Of a stretch of 64,000 nucleotides of DNA, positions 31,176 through 41,620 are shown in pieces. The stretch lies in NCBI RefSeq assembly GCF_009184865.1, contig NZ_CP045096.1, forward strand, positions 7,192,001-7,256,000. Direction: 5' to 3'. The stretch's first letter is position 1. Each line of letters opens with the position of its first letter. The stretch comes from Streptomyces phaeolivaceus (GTDB lineage Bacteria > Actinomycetota > Actinomycetes > Streptomycetales > Streptomycetaceae). The position numbers and the translations under genes were made by a program. The notes under the pieces were generated by a model that was given only the letters and a program-made list of their open reading frames with translations, had not been told where the DNA came from and did not search any database.

Positions 31176-34100
31176 TTACGCCTCGAACACCTCACGCACC
31201 AACTGCTCCTGCTCGGCCTGGTGGCGCTTGGCCGAACCCACCGCCGGCGAGGAGCCGTGCGGGCGGGAGATACGGCGCAGGCGCTCGCCGTGGGGGACGT
31301 CCGCGCCGACCGCGAGGTCGAGGTGGTCGATCAGGTTGAGGGCGATGAACGGCCAGGCACCCTGGTTCGCCGGCTCCTCCTGCGTCCAGAGGTACTTCTC
31401 GGCGTTCGGGTACTTGTTGACCTCGGCCTGGACCTCGGCGCCCGGCAGCGGGTACAGCCGCTCGATGCGGATGATCGCCGTGTCCGTGACGCCGCGCTTC
31501 TGACGCTCGGCCTCCAGGTCGTAGTAGACCTTGCCGGCGCAGAAGACGACCTTCTTGACCGCGTTCGGGTCGACCGAGCCGTCGCCGATGACCGGGCGGA
31601 ACTCGCCGCTCGTGAACTCCTCCGCCTTCGACGCGGCGGCCTTGAGACGCAGCATCGACTTCGGGGTGAAGACGACCAGCGGCTTGTGGTGCGGGTTGTG
31701 CACCTGCCACCGCAGGAGGTGGAAGTAGTTCGACGGCGAGGTCGGCATCGCGACCGTCATGTTGTTCTGCGCGCAGAGCTGGAGGAAGCGCTCCGGGCGG
31801 GCCGACGAGTGGTCCGGGCCCTGGCCCTCGTAGCCGTGCGGGAGGAGGAGCGTGACGCCGGAGGTCTGGCCCCACTTCTGCTCCGCCGACGAGATGAACT
31901 CGTCCACGACCGTCTGGGCGCCGTTGACGAAGTCGCCGAACTGGGCCTCCCACATCACCAGGGACTCGGGGCGGGCGAGCGAGTAGCCGTACTCGAAGCC
32001 CATCGCCGCGTACTCGGAGAGCAGGGAGTTGTAGACGTTCAGCCGCGCCTGGTCCTCGGAGAGGTACATCAGCGGCGTGAACTCCTCGCCCGTCTCACGG
32101 TCGATGATCACCGCGTGCCGCTGGCCGAAGGTGCCGCGCTGCGAGTCCTGGCCGGCCAGGCGGACCGGGGTGCCCTCAAGGAGGAGGGAGCCGATCGCGA
32201 GGGTCTCGCCCATGCCCCAGTCGATCGTGCCGTCCTCGACCATCGACGCCCGGCGCTGGAGCTGCGGGAGCAGCCGCGGGTGGGCGGTGATGTGGTCCGG
32301 GACGTTGACCTGGGACTCGGCGATCCGCTTGACGGTCTCCGCCGTGATCGCGGTGTTCACCGCGACCGGGAAGCCGTCCTGCGGGTCGTGGACCTCGGCG
32401 GACGCCGGCTGCGAGGTGGCCTCACGGACCTCCGTGAAGACCTTCTCCAGCTGGCCCTGGTAGTCCTGGAGCGCCTGCTCGGCCTCTTCCAGGGTGATGT
32501 CGCCGCGACCGATGAGGGACTCGGTGTAGAGCTTGCGCACCGAGCGCTTCTTGTCGATCAGGTCGTACATCAGCGGCTGGGTGAACGCCGGGTTGTCCGA
32601 CTCGTTGTGACCGCGGCGGCGGTAGCAGATGAGGTCGATCACCACGTCCTTGTTGAACGCCTGACGGAACTCGAAGGCGAGCCGCGCGACGCGGACCACG
32701 GCCTCCGGGTCGTCGCCGTTCACGTGGAAGATCGGGGCCTCGATCATCCTCGCCACGTCCGTCGCGTACATCGACGAGCGCGAGGACTCCGGGGCGGCGG
32801 TGAAGCCGACCTGGTTGTTGATGACGATGTGGACCGTGCCGCCGGTGCGGTAGCCGCGCAGCTGCGACATGTTGAGCGTCTCGGCCACCACGCCCTGGCC
32901 GGCGAAGGCCGCGTCGCCGTGCAGGGCGACGGGCAGGACGGTGAAGTCCGTGCCGCCCTTGTTGATGATGTCCTGCTTGGCGCGGGAGACACCCTCGACG
33001 ATCGGGTCCACGGCCTCCAGGTGCGAGGGGTTCGCGACCAGGCTGACCTTGATCTGCTCGCCGTCCAGGCCCGTGAACGTGCCCTCGGCGCCCAGGTGGT
33101 ACTTCACGTCGCCGGAGCCGTGCATCGACTTCGGGTCGAGGTTGCCCTCGAACTCGCGGAAGATCTGCGCGTACGACTTGCCGACGATGTTCGCCAGCAC
33201 GTTCAGCCGGCCGCGGTGGGCCATGCCGATGACGACCTCGTCGAGACGGGACTCCGCCGCCGAGTCGATGACCGCGTCGAGCAGCGGGATGACGGACTCG
33301 CCGCCCTCCAGGCTGAAGCGCTTCTGGCCGACGTACTTCGTCTGCAGGAAGGTCTCGAAGGCCTCCGCCGCGTTCAGCCGGCGCAGGATGCGCAGCTGCT
33401 CCTCGCGCTCCGGCTTGGTGTGCGGGCGCTCGATGCGGTCCTGGATCCAGCGGCGCTGCTTCGGGTCCTGGATGTGCATGAACTCGACGCCGGTCGTACG
33501 GCAGTACGAGTCACGCAGGACGCCGAGGATGTCCCGGAGCTTCATCAGGGACTTGCCGGCGAAGCCGCCGACCGCGAACTCGCGCTCCAGGTCCCACAGG
33601 GTGAGCCCGTGCTCGGTGATGTCCAGGTCGGGGTGCTTGCGCTGGCGGTACTCCAGCGGGTCGGTGTCGGCCATGACATGGCCGCGGACCCGGTAGGAGT
33701 GGATCAGCTCGAAGACGCGCGCGGCCTTGGTGACGTCGTCGTCGTGCGACGCGTCGATGTCCTTGAGCCAGCGGACCGGCTCGTAGGGGATGCGCAGGGC
33801 CTCGAAGATCTCGTCGTAGAAGCCGTTCTCCCCGAGGAGGGAGTTGGCGACGACGCGGAGGAACTCGCCGGAGGCGGCGCCCTGGATGACCCGGTGGTCG
33901 TAGGTCGACGTGAGCGTCATGACCTTCGCGATGCCGAGCTTGTTCAGGGTGTCCTGGCTGGTGCCCTGGAACTCGGCCGGGTAGTCCATGGAGCCGACGC
34001 CCATGATGACCGACTGACCGGGCATCAGACGGGGCACGGAGTGGACGGTGCCGAGGCCGCCGGGGTTGGTCAGGGAGACCGTGACACCGGTGAAGTCGTC

Positions 34101-34973
34101 CATCGTCAGCTTGCCGTCACGGGCGCGGCGGACGATGTCCTCGTAGGCCTGCCAGAACTCGAAGAAGTTCAGCGTCTCGGCCTTCTTGATGCCCGCGACG
34201 ACCAACTGGCGGTCGCCGTTGGGCTTCACCAGGTCGATGGCGAGGCCGAAGTTGACGTGCGGCGGCTTGACGAGGGTGGGCTTCCCGTCCTTCTCCGCGT
34301 AGTGCCAGTTCATCGACGGCATGGCCTTGATGGCCTGCACCATCGCGTAGCCGATCAGGTGCGTGAAGGAGATCTTCCCGCCCCGGGCGCGCTTCAGATG
34401 GTTGTTGATGACGATGCGGTTGTCGAACAGCAGCTTCACCGGGACCGCGCGCACGGACGTGGCCGTGGGCAGCTCCAGGGAGGCGTTCATGTTCTTCGCG
34501 ACCGCGGCGGCGGGGCCGCGCAGCGTGATCAGCTCCGGGCCCCCGGCGGCGGCAGCGGCGGGCGCGGCCTGCTTCGCGGGGGCGGCGGCCACCGGCTTGG
34601 CCGGCGCGGGCGCGGCGGCCGCGGGCTTCGCGGGGGCCGGGGCCGGGGCGGCGGCGGGCTTCGGGGCAGCCGGGGCGGGTGCGGCCTGGGCGGCGGGTGC
34701 GGCCTGGGCCGGGGCGGCGGGAGCCGCGGGTGTGGTGGTCGCTGCGGCCCCCGCGGCCGCAGTGCTCGCCGGAGCCGAGGCGGCAGCTGCGCCTGGCTTG
34801 TAGTCGGCGAAGAAGTCCCACCAGGCTCGGTCTACCGAGTTCGGGTCCTGGAGGTACTGCTGATAGATCTCGTCGACGAGCCACTCGTTCGGACCGAAGG
34901 CCGCGGCGGGGTTCTTACCCGCTTGGTCTGCGTCGGTCGAGATGCTCGAGTTACTGGGGGACTGTGGCGACAC
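31176..34973 (-). CDS. kgd: Multifunctional 2-oxoglutarate dehydrogenase E1/E2 fusion
   Basis: About 1265 residues from GTG 34973. An N-terminal segment ([16 protein letters not shown]...) is followed by an Ala/Pro-rich flexible linker at about residues 60-150. The succinyltransferase-like domain carries the catalytic-type motif [10 protein letters not shown]. The thiamine diphosphate E1 domain has [17 protein letters not shown] and [17 protein letters not shown]. It is the actinobacterial fused E1/E2 form that runs the 2-oxoglutarate step of the TCA cycle and works with a separate E3 and a GarA/OdhI-type regulator. The length matches relatives; an upstream frame extension (to 35222) is not conserved-looking. 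Confidence 0.97.
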   Translation of the reverse strand: MSPQSPSNSSISTDADQAGKNPAAAFGPNEWLVDEIYQQYLQDPNSVDRAWWDFFADYKPGAAAASAPASTAAAGAAATTTPAAPAAPAQAAPAAQAAPAPAAPKPAAAPAPAPAKPAAAAPAPAKPVAAAPAKQAAPAAAAAGGPELITLRGPAAAVAKNMNASLELPTATSVRAVPVKLLFDNRIVINNHLKRARGGKISFTHLIGYAMVQAIKAMPSMNWHYAEKDGKPTLVKPPHVNFGLAIDLVKPNGDRQLVVAGIKKAETLNFFEFWQAYEDIVRRARDGKLTMDDFTGVTVSLTNPGGLGTVHSVPRLMPGQSVIMGVGSMDYPAEFQGTSQDTLNKLGIAKVMTLTSTYDHRVIQGAASGEFLRVVANSLLGENGFYDEIFEALRIPYEPVRWLKDIDASHDDDVTKAARVFELIHSYRVRGHVMADTDPLEYRQRKHPDLDITEHGLTLWDLEREFAVGGFAGKSLMKLRDILGVLRDSYCRTTGVEFMHIQDPKQRRWIQDRIERPHTKPEREEQLRILRRLNAAEAFETFLQTKYVGQKRFSLEGGESVIPLLDAVIDSAAESRLDEVVIGMAHRGRLNVLANIVGKSYAQIFREFEGNLDPKSMHGSGDVKYHLGAEGTFTGLDGEQIKVSLVANPSHLEAVDPIVEGVSRAKQDIINKGGTDFTVLPVALHGDAAFAGQGVVAETLNMSQLRGYRTGGTVHIVINNQVGFTAAPESSRSSMYATDVARMIEAPIFHVNGDDPEAVVRVARLAFEFRQAFNKDVVIDLICYRRRGHNESDNPAFTQPLMYDLIDKKRSVRKLYTESLIGRGDITLEEAEQALQDYQGQLEKVFTEVREATSQPASAEVHDPQDGFPVAVNTAITAETVKRIAESQVNVPDHITAHPRLLPQLQRRASMVEDGTIDWGMGETLAIGSLLLEGTPVRLAGQDSQRGTFGQRHAVIIDRETGEEFTPLMYLSEDQARLNVYNSLLSEYAAMGFEYGYSLARPESLVMWEAQFGDFVNGAQTVVDEFISSAEQKWGQTSGVTLLLPHGYEGQGPDHSSARPERFLQLCAQNNMTVAMPTSPSNYFHLLRWQVHNPHHKPLVVFTPKSMLRLKAAASKAEEFTSGEFRPVIGDGSVDPNAVKKVVFCAGKVYYDLEAERQKRGVTDTAIIRIERLYPLPGAEVQAEVNKYPNAEKYLWTQEEPANQGAWPFIALNLIDHLDLAVGADVPHGERLRRISRPHGSSPAVGSAKRHQAEQEQLVREVFEA

Positions 34974-35467
34974 GGCGGCAACCGCCCTCTTCCGCTTCAC
35001 AAGGTGATGGACAGCGGGAATTAAGGCTACGCCCCCGTGGCCGGGAAGGTCAGGCCGAGTCCGCTCTTCGTCGCGTAAGTCACATCGGAAAGCGTGTTTC
35101 GGGGGTGGAAATGGCGGGAAACAAGCGTGGTTCCGGTCTGGAATGGGTGTGGGGGGTGGGTGCCGGGCATGCGTCGGGCGGGGCCTGCGGGGATGTGCAC
35201 GCGGCCCTCTGCCTGAACGCACCTGATCACACGTGTCCGGCTGGGCGGAACGGACGTGGATCTTGTGGCTCCGGTTCGAACTTTACGTCAACTTGGCAGA
35301 GATGTAAGCCCCGGGAGAATGAGCGATATTCGGCAATGGTGGGGGGATTCAGCCATGGGTGATGTGGGTATCTGCGGATTTTTCGCCCCCGCGTTCGCGC
35401 TCCGCTCCGGAAGCGGGAGGGCGCGGTGGGTGGGTGGGTGGGCGCGTGCGGGTGCGTCGTGGTTGCC
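34974..35467. other. Intergenic region upstream of kgd
   Basis: About 494 bp without a gene on either strand. It includes AT-richer patches around 35085-35115 and 35275-35350 that should hold the kgd promoter; I could not pick a clear -10/-35. Low-complexity GTGGGTGGG sequence at 35425-35445 leads into repeat copy B. Confidence 0.4.
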
Positions 35468-35488
35468 CGCGCAGTTCCCCGCGCCCCT
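35468..35488. repeat. Dispersed repeat, half copy B
   Basis: Contains CGCGCAGTTCCCCGCGCCCCT, one arm of the element seen complete at 25.4 and 58.3 kb. Its final base starts the stop codon (TGA, 35488-35490) of the sensor kinase, so the element overlaps the end of that gene. Confidence 0.8.
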
Positions 35489-36645
35489 CAAGAGCCGGCG
35501 GTTCCCTGCGGTCTTGAGAGGGCGCCGGGCAGGATCACCTGGATGCGGCAGCCCTTCGGGGACTCGGCCACTCCGATGCGACCGCCGTGCAGGTCCACCG
35601 CCCAGCGGGCGATGGCGAGGCCCAGGCCCGTGCCGCCGTCGCTGCCGGGGCCGTGGGGGGAGCTGACGGCGCCGCGGTTGAAGCGTTCGAAGACGCGGTG
35701 CCACTCGGATTCGGGGATGCCGGGGCCCTCGTCCAGGACTTCGAGGTCCAGGGACTCCGGGGTCGGACCGCGGCGGGCCTTCACGGTGACGCGGCCGTGC
35801 GCCGGGCTGTGCTTGACCGCGTTGTCGATGAGGTTGGCGACGACCTGGTGGATGCGTTCCGGGTCGGCGTTGGCCGTCAGCTCCGGCGGGTGCACGTCCA
35901 GGTGCAGATGGACGTCCGTGCGGGTGTGGTTGCCGGAGCCCGAGGTGATGCCGCCGCGGGCCGAGGAGACCATCTGGGCCTCCTTGAGGACGCCCGAGAG
36001 ATACGGCCAGACCTCGAAGCGGCGGCGGCGCAGCGGGACCACGCCGTTGTCCAGCCGGGACAGGTCGAGCAGGGTCTCCACCAGGCGGCCCAGGCGTTCG
36101 GTCTGCTTCAGGGCCGTACGCATCGTCTCGGGGTCGGCCCGCGTGACGCCGTCGACGATGTTCTCCAGGACCGCGCGCAGGCCGGCGATGGGGGTGCGCA
36201 GCTCGTGCGAGACGTTCGCCACCAGCTCCTTGCGCTGGCGGTCCTGGGCCTCCAGCTCGTCGGCCATGAGATTGATCGTGTGGGCGAGGTCGCCCAGCTC
36301 GTCCCGGCGGTTCTCGCTGACCCGGCGGGTGTAGTCGCCGCGCGAGATGGACCGGGCGACCGCGTTCATCTCGTCCAGGGGGGCGGTGAGCGAATGGGCC
36401 ACGAACTGCGTAATCAGGAGTGTGGCGATCATCGAGAACACCGTGATGAAGCGCAGCTCCGTCTTGGTGTGCACCGCGATCATCGACAGACCGGTCGTGA
36501 TCAGGACCGAGATGACGACGAGCGCGCCGAGCTTGGTCTTGATCGAGAAGGGGCGCACACCGCCGAGCGGGCCCGCGCCCTTCCGTGACTGCGCGCCACC
36601 GAGGTTCCGGTTCCGGTGCCTCGGGTCACCGAGTCCGCTCATCAC
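35488..36645 (-). CDS. Two-component sensor histidine kinase
   Basis: A 385-residue kinase with two membrane spans near residues 38-58 and 66-86 and only a very short outer loop (VHTKTELR). A HAMP domain (LTAPLDEMNAVARSISRGDY) follows, then the phospho-acceptor NVSHELRTP near residue 145, and the HATPase domain: N-box VVANLIDNAVKHS, G1 DEGPGIP, G2 GGTGLGLAI. With such a small loop it probably senses membrane state or a partner protein. Its gene follows the response regulator gene on the same strand. Confidence 0.93.
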   Translation of the reverse strand: MMSGLGDPRHRNRNLGGAQSRKGAGPLGGVRPFSIKTKLGALVVISVLITTGLSMIAVHTKTELRFITVFSMIATLLITQFVAHSLTAPLDEMNAVARSISRGDYTRRVSENRRDELGDLAHTINLMADELEAQDRQRKELVANVSHELRTPIAGLRAVLENIVDGVTRADPETMRTALKQTERLGRLVETLLDLSRLDNGVVPLRRRRFEVWPYLSGVLKEAQMVSSARGGITSGSGNHTRTDVHLHLDVHPPELTANADPERIHQVVANLIDNAVKHSPAHGRVTVKARRGPTPESLDLEVLDEGPGIPESEWHRVFERFNRGAVSSPHGPGSDGGTGLGLAIARWAVDLHGGRIGVAESPKGCRIQVILPGALSRPQGTAGS

Positions 36646-36717
36646 GCCACCAGCCCCCTGTGCCTACGTGCCTACGTGCCTGTGTACGCCCCGCGCACGC
36701 GGTCGGCGGGCACGGGG

Positions 36718-37455
36718 TCAGGGATTCGGGGTCTCCAGGGCGTACCCCACACCGTGCACCGTGCGGATCCGCTCCGCGCCGATCTTCCGCCGCAGCGCCT
36801 TGATGTGGCTGTCCACGGTCCGCGTCCCGGACGCGTCCGCCCAGTCCCACACCTCGGCGAGCAGCTGCTCGCGCGAGAGTACGGCACGCGGGGTGTTCGC
36901 GAGACATACGAGGAGATCGAACTCGGTGGGCGTGAGGTGCACGTCCTCGCTGCGCACCCGGACGCGGCGCTGCGCGTGGTCGATCTCCAGCTCGCCGAGG
37001 CGCAGGATGCCCGAGCGCGGGGTGGTGGCGGCCAGCGCGGCACGCTCCACCCGGCGCAGCAGGACGTGCACGCGGGCGGCCAGCTCACGCATGGAGAACG
37101 GCTTGGTCATGTAGTCGTCGGCGCCGACACCGAGCCCGACCAGCATGTCCGTCTCGTCGTCCCGGGCGGTGAGCATCAGCACGGGGACGGGCCGCTGGGC
37201 CTGGACGCGCCTGCACACCTCCAGGCCGTCGAAGCCGGGCAGCATGATGTCGAGGATCAGCAGATCGGGCTGCCAGGCCTCCGCGGTGTCCACCGCGGCC
37301 GGGCCGTCGGACGCGGTCTGCACGACGAAACCCTCGGCGCGCAGGCGGGCCGCGATGGCGTCGACGATCGTCGGGTCGTCCTCGACCACGAGCACCCTGC
37401 GCTGTGCGCCCGGCGTCGCTGTGGTGCCGCTGTGGGTGGTGTGTGTCTGCTCCAT
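36718..37455 (-). CDS. OmpR-family response regulator
   Basis: About 245 residues from ATG 37455. The receiver domain has VLVVEDDPTIV, the phosphorylation site LLILDIMLPG, and DDYMTKPF with the conserved lysine. The C-terminal winged helix has LTPTEFDLLVCL and RTVDSHIKALRRKIG with RTVHGVGYAL. It is the partner of the kinase encoded 72 bp downstream. An in-frame extension to 37557 is possible but lacks the family's start pattern. Confidence 0.94.
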   Translation of the reverse strand: MEQTHTTHSGTTATPGAQRRVLVVEDDPTIVDAIAARLRAEGFVVQTASDGPAAVDTAEAWQPDLLILDIMLPGFDGLEVCRRVQAQRPVPVLMLTARDDETDMLVGLGVGADDYMTKPFSMRELAARVHVLLRRVERAALAATTPRSGILRLGELEIDHAQRRVRVRSEDVHLTPTEFDLLVCLANTPRAVLSREQLLAEVWDWADASGTRTVDSHIKALRRKIGAERIRTVHGVGYALETPNP

Positions 37456-37586
37456 CGCCCGCCCCTGTGTTGCTTTCCGGAATCCGTGGGGTGATCCCTT
37501 GACTACGCATGGCTGCGCATGACTGCGATTGACGCTTGAATGATCGGCGTCAGGCAAGCAGGGTACGGGCAGTCACCGCACCAGGG

Positions 37587-38261
37587 CTATCCAGGTCGGA
37601 CCGCGAGGTGCACCACGTCCGGAACTCCTCGGGCAACCGGGATCTCTTCGGTACGCACCTGCTGGAACCCGGCATTCCCCAAGGTTTCCTCGAATTCCGC
37701 AGATGGCCGGGCGGACCACACGGCAAGCACCCCACCAGGGCTCAACACCCTTGCGCAGCTTGCGAGTCCGATCGGCGAGTAGAGGTTCCCGTTGGCCTCG
37801 GAGACGGTCCAGTCGGGCCCGTTGTCGATGTCCAGGCAGAGCGCGTCGAACGTGGCGGATGTCTCATTGACGTACTCGACGAGATCGGCTTCGACGATCT
37901 CCGTACGGGGGTCCGCGAGGGCTCCGGCGGACACCTCGGCCAGGGGGCCCGCGCGGTGCCAGTCGATGACGGAGGGTTCGCGTTCGACAACTGTGATCGG
38001 ACCCCAGCGCGGATCCGCGGCGGCGTGTGCCAGCGAGAAGCCGACGCCGAGACCTCCGATGAGCACACGTGGCCGAGAACGACCGCCCAGGGTGTCGAGG
38101 GCGGCGTCGACCAGCAGCCGTTCCGAACGGCCGTCCGAGGTGTCCATCAGGAAGCAGCCGTTGGCGATGATCTGCAGCAGGTCTCCGTGCCGTCGCAGCA
38201 CTACCTCGCCGTAGGGGCCCTCGCGCCGGTCGATGACTTCGGGTTCGTCGGTGATGGGCAT
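37587..38261 (-). CDS. Spermidine-synthase-like / class I methyltransferase-fold protein
   Basis: About 224 residues. The start (YGEVVLRRHGDLLQIIANGCFLMDTSDGRSERLLVDAAL) resembles spermidine synthase N-terminal strands. The Rossmann loop VLIGGLGVGFSLAHA near residue 68 is followed by VVEREPSVIDWHR and FDALCLDIDNGPDW. Such proteins occur widely outside polyamine pathways; no SpeD-type gene is present here, so its substrate is open. It lies 62 bp after the GH3 gene on the same strand. Confidence 0.8.
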   Translation of the reverse strand: MPITDEPEVIDRREGPYGEVVLRRHGDLLQIIANGCFLMDTSDGRSERLLVDAALDTLGGRSRPRVLIGGLGVGFSLAHAAADPRWGPITVVEREPSVIDWHRAGPLAEVSAGALADPRTEIVEADLVEYVNETSATFDALCLDIDNGPDWTVSEANGNLYSPIGLASCARVLSPGGVLAVWSARPSAEFEETLGNAGFQQVRTEEIPVARGVPDVVHLAVRPG

Positions 38262-38323
38262 ACGCCCATCCTTACGTGTCCGTGGCGGGCGGGCGGCCGA
38301 GTTCCGGCGGACCGGCCCGGGGT

Positions 38324-40072
38324 TCAGAGCGCCAGGCCGTGGCCGTACGGGAAGACCGGGTCCTCGGTGTCGTTGGGGACGTCCGGGCGGGACGCCTCCA
38401 CCGCCGCCATGGAACGCGGCAGTTCGAAGGGGAGCCGGCCCTCGGCGCGGGCCCGGCCGAAGGCGACGTCGAGCAGGGCCGCGTCCGAGGCCCCGTAGTC
38501 GGCGACGAGCGCGGCGGCCTTCGCGGCGATCTCCGGGAGGACGGCGGGCCGCTCCAGGTTGACGCAGACCAGCGTGGGCACCGCCGCCAGCAGGCCCAGG
38601 ATCTCCTTGAGCCGCTCCTCGCCGAAGGCCAGTGACCCGGAGTGGAAGAACGACTCGAAGAAACCCGGCCGTTCCTCGTACGGCGTCCGCAGCCGCAGTA
38701 CGGCCACGTCCGCGTCGGCCGGATCGGCCACCACGTTGCCGTACAGGGACGCCGTCTGCGCGCCCACGCCCTCGACGTACAGGTTGGGGCGGTCGGTGAG
38801 CGGGAGGAGGGAGTGGTTGGTGAGGACGGTGAGCGAGCGGCGCTGGGCGGTGTCGCCGAGGGTGGTGAACTCGGCTGCGCCGACGGTCTCCTCGGCGCGG
38901 TCCGGGTCGACGTACCGCCGCTCGAAGAGGCCGAGGACGAACTTCTCGCGCAGCAGACGGCGTACGGAGGCGTCGAGCCGCTCCTCGGAGATCCGGCCGG
39001 AGCGGATCAGTTCGACGATCACCTCGGGGCACTGTTCGCCGCCGAACTGGTCGGCGCCCGCGTCCAGGGCCTTGGCGGCGCGTTCGGTGACGGTGAGGTG
39101 TTCGACGCCCCAGGCGCGGGCCTCGTGCGGCTCGCCGCCGATGGGGGCGTCGTCGAGGAGGCCCCAGTCGGTGCAGACGATGCCGTCGAAGCCGAGGCGT
39201 TCGCGCAGCAGGCCGGTGAGGACGTCCCGGTTGAAGCCGAAGCCGACCTCCTCCCAGCCGTCCACGCCGATCGGTTGGCCGTAGTACGGCATCATCTGCG
39301 AGCAGCCGGCCTCGACGGCGGCCCGGAAGGGCGCGAGGTGGTACTCGTGCATCCCGCCCGGATAGATCTGTTCCTTGCCGTGCGGGAAGTGCGGGTCCTC
39401 GCCGTCCCGTTGCGGGCCGCCGCCGGGGAAGTGCTTGACCATGGCGGCGACCGAGCGCGGTCCGAGCCGGGGTCCCTGCAGACCGCGTACGTACGCCCGG
39501 ACCAGGGCGCTCGTGACCTCGGCGGACGAGCCGAAGGTGCCGGACTGGCGGGACCAGCGGGGCTCGGTGGCGAGGTCGATCTGCGGGTGCAGGGCGACCC
39601 GGAAGCCGACGGAGAGGTATTCGCGGCGGACCGTGTCGCCGAACCTCTCCACCAGCTCCGGTTCGCCGATCGCGGCCAGGCCCAGGGGTTCGGGCCAGGC
39701 CGAGAAGGCGCCGGAGTTGAAGGAGGCGCCCGGGTTGTCGGTGAACGCGTGGCGCGGGTCGGTGGAGAGCGTGACCGGGATGCCCAGCCGGGTGTCCGCC
39801 GCGAGCGCCTGGAGCCGGTTGACCCACTCCGCCGTCTCCCGGACCCCGTACCGGCCCAGGAGGTTGAAGTGGGTCAGATGACCGTCCGCGACCAGTTCGG
39901 TGGTGCCGTGCCGCAGGAACGGTCCGTCGGCGGCCTCGGCCAGGGACCCGTCGGCGTTCATGGTCAGCATCGCGTGGAAGAGCTGACCCGCCTTCTCCGC
40001 GAGGGTCATCCGGGACAGCAGGTCTTCCACGCGCTGGTCGACGGGGCGGTTCGGGTCGCGGTACGGGAGCAT
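38324..40072 (-). CDS. Glycoside hydrolase family 3 protein (beta-glucosidase-like)
   Basis: A 582-residue GH3 enzyme. The N-terminal TIM-barrel has VEDLLSRMTLAEKAGQLFH, KHFPGGGPQRDGEDPHF and the nucleophile motif FDGIVCTDWG (Asp near residue 300). A C-terminal alpha/beta sandwich domain follows, with LTVLTNHSLLPL. No signal peptide is present, so hydrolysis is probably cytoplasmic, consistent with the MFS importer gene 58 bp upstream on the same strand. The length fits GH3 enzymes lacking a fibronectin domain. The exact glycoside is unknown. Confidence 0.92.
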   Translation of the reverse strand: MLPYRDPNRPVDQRVEDLLSRMTLAEKAGQLFHAMLTMNADGSLAEAADGPFLRHGTTELVADGHLTHFNLLGRYGVRETAEWVNRLQALAADTRLGIPVTLSTDPRHAFTDNPGASFNSGAFSAWPEPLGLAAIGEPELVERFGDTVRREYLSVGFRVALHPQIDLATEPRWSRQSGTFGSSAEVTSALVRAYVRGLQGPRLGPRSVAAMVKHFPGGGPQRDGEDPHFPHGKEQIYPGGMHEYHLAPFRAAVEAGCSQMMPYYGQPIGVDGWEEVGFGFNRDVLTGLLRERLGFDGIVCTDWGLLDDAPIGGEPHEARAWGVEHLTVTERAAKALDAGADQFGGEQCPEVIVELIRSGRISEERLDASVRRLLREKFVLGLFERRYVDPDRAEETVGAAEFTTLGDTAQRRSLTVLTNHSLLPLTDRPNLYVEGVGAQTASLYGNVVADPADADVAVLRLRTPYEERPGFFESFFHSGSLAFGEERLKEILGLLAAVPTLVCVNLERPAVLPEIAAKAAALVADYGASDAALLDVAFGRARAEGRLPFELPRSMAAVEASRPDVPNDTEDPVFPYGHGLAL

Positions 40073-40130
40073 GCGGTTCCTTGTACGGGGCCGGGAGGCC
40101 GGTTCGAGGGTCCGGGAGGCCGGTGGAGGG

Positions 40131-41432
40131 CTACTTGACCGAGCGGACGAACTGGACGGCGAGGGCGCCCGCGATCGAGGCGACCGCGCCGAAGAGGAAC
40201 AGGGCGTTGTAGTTGGAGCCGCTGCCGCCGACGGCCAGCAGGACCGGGGCGATGATCGGGACGAGGGACTGGGGGAGGGCGTTGCCGATGTTGAGGACGC
40301 CCATGTCCTTGGCGGACTCCTCCGGGTTGGGCAGCACGGCTGCGGCCAGCGCCATGTCGACCGAGAGATAGAGCCCCTCGGCGAAGCCGAAGACGACCAT
40401 GGCGAGGAGATACATCCCGAAGGTCTGCGAGGTCGCCACCAGCGCGAGCCCGACCGCCATCCCCAGCGAGGAGCCGAGGACGTACGGCTTGCGGCGGCCC
40501 GAGCGGTCGGAGAGCTGGCCGCCCGCGATCGAGCCGACGACGGTCGCGGCGACCAACACGAGGGTGCCGAGGAAGAACTTGTCGGTGACCTCGTTCCCGT
40601 CGTAGCCCATGCGGTCCATCAGGAAGTAGACGGAGTAGCTGGTCACGCAGGCGGCGCCGGTGAAGACCAGGAAGCGGCCGACGAAGTTCCACATGAAGTC
40701 GGGGTGCCGGCGCGGATTCACCCAGAAGCTGCGCAGGAACTCCTTGACGCTGTACGGCTGGAACGCGCCGACGCGCGCCGGGCGGTCGCGGTCCTTGATG
40801 ATCACGGCGAGAAGGCCGACGGAGGCCAGGCCGATCAGCCCGGGCACGAGGAACGCGAGGAAGAGCGAGCCGCTGAAGAGCTGGGCGAGTCCGGCTCCGG
40901 CGACCAGCGACAGCGACAGGGTCATGCCGACGATGCCGGAGACCCGGGCCCGCTGCCGGTCCGGGACCAGGTCCGGTACGCAGGAGGTGAGCGCGGCGAG
41001 GGTGGCGTTGATGCCGAGCTGCGCCAGCGCCCAGCCGAGCATCAGGGTGAGGACACTGCCGCCGAGGGCGACCACCAGCAGACCGGCGAGCCCGACGGTC
41101 ATGCCGCCGAGCAGCCAGGGGCGGCGCCGGCCGAAACGGCTGGTCGTACGGTCGGAGAGGGCGCCGAAGACCGGGTTGCCGAGCATCGCGAGCAGGGCGC
41201 CGACGGAGAGCACCTGGCCGAGGGCCGCGCCCCGGCTCGCCTCCGGGACGATCTGGTTCACGCGCAGGGCGAGGGTGACGATGACCGGGGTGAGGACCGC
41301 GAGATAGGTGCCGAACTGGGCCAGGGCGAGGCCGAGTACGAGGCTCGCGGGGGCGTTCTCGATCTGTTCGGGGCGCTCGGGGGACGGGGCGGTGGCCTTG
41401 CCGAGCGGGGCGGCGTCCGGGGTGACGGCCAT
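40131..41432 (-). CDS. MFS transporter (GPH/SLC45-like sugar transporter)
   Basis: A 433-residue membrane protein with about 12 hydrophobic segments, starting near residue 30 (ASLVLGLALAQFGTYLAVLTP). The loop between spans 2 and 3 carries GNPVFGALSDRTTSRFGRRRPWLL, the pattern of sucrose/glycoside cation symporter-type MFS proteins. It is the first gene of the GH3 operon, which supports glycoside or disaccharide import. Confidence 0.9.
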   Translation of the reverse strand: MAVTPDAAPLGKATAPSPERPEQIENAPASLVLGLALAQFGTYLAVLTPVIVTLALRVNQIVPEASRGAALGQVLSVGALLAMLGNPVFGALSDRTTSRFGRRRPWLLGGMTVGLAGLLVVALGGSVLTLMLGWALAQLGINATLAALTSCVPDLVPDRQRARVSGIVGMTLSLSLVAGAGLAQLFSGSLFLAFLVPGLIGLASVGLLAVIIKDRDRPARVGAFQPYSVKEFLRSFWVNPRRHPDFMWNFVGRFLVFTGAACVTSYSVYFLMDRMGYDGNEVTDKFFLGTLVLVAATVVGSIAGGQLSDRSGRRKPYVLGSSLGMAVGLALVATSQTFGMYLLAMVVFGFAEGLYLSVDMALAAAVLPNPEESAKDMGVLNIGNALPQSLVPIIAPVLLAVGGSGSNYNALFLFGAVASIAGALAVQFVRSVK

Positions 41433-41491
41433 GGGCTCTCCTGGGGGACGAGGGCGGCTTCGTTGCCGCGCAGGCTCGTTCAGGGAAGCAG

Positions 41492-41517
41492 CAAAACCGA
41501 GTGGGTACTAGGTTTTG
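41492..41517. promoter_or_regulatory. Likely TetR operator between MFS-GH3 operon and TetR gene
   Basis: A 26-bp inverted repeat: left arm CAAAACCGAGT (41492-41502) and right arm ACTAGGTTTTG (41507-41517), matching at 10 of 11 positions around a 4-base centre. It is one of the few AT-rich spots in the area and lies 60 bp upstream of the MFS start. Position and symmetry fit an operator for the divergent TetR protein. Confidence 0.8.
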
Positions 41518-41620
41518 GACAAGTGGCCACAATCACGCCGCACATGGCTTGAAAGAAGGGGGTGGTTGACTCGTGTAACCGCCGGTCCGCAGGGGCCTTC
41601 GAGGCCGCGTCGCGGGGGCT

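Noticed and set aside
31221..35024. Very long open frame (about 1267 residues) on the plus strand opposite kgd
   Set aside because: It mirrors kgd, has an unnatural composition (Arg/Gly/Val/Asp-rich) and no recognisable domains. It is a by-product of GC-rich codon bias.
37587..39827. Single 746-residue minus-strand frame covering GH3 and spermidine-synthase-like genes
   Set aside because: Only its last 224 residues are a real protein; the rest is an off-frame reading of the GH3 gene.
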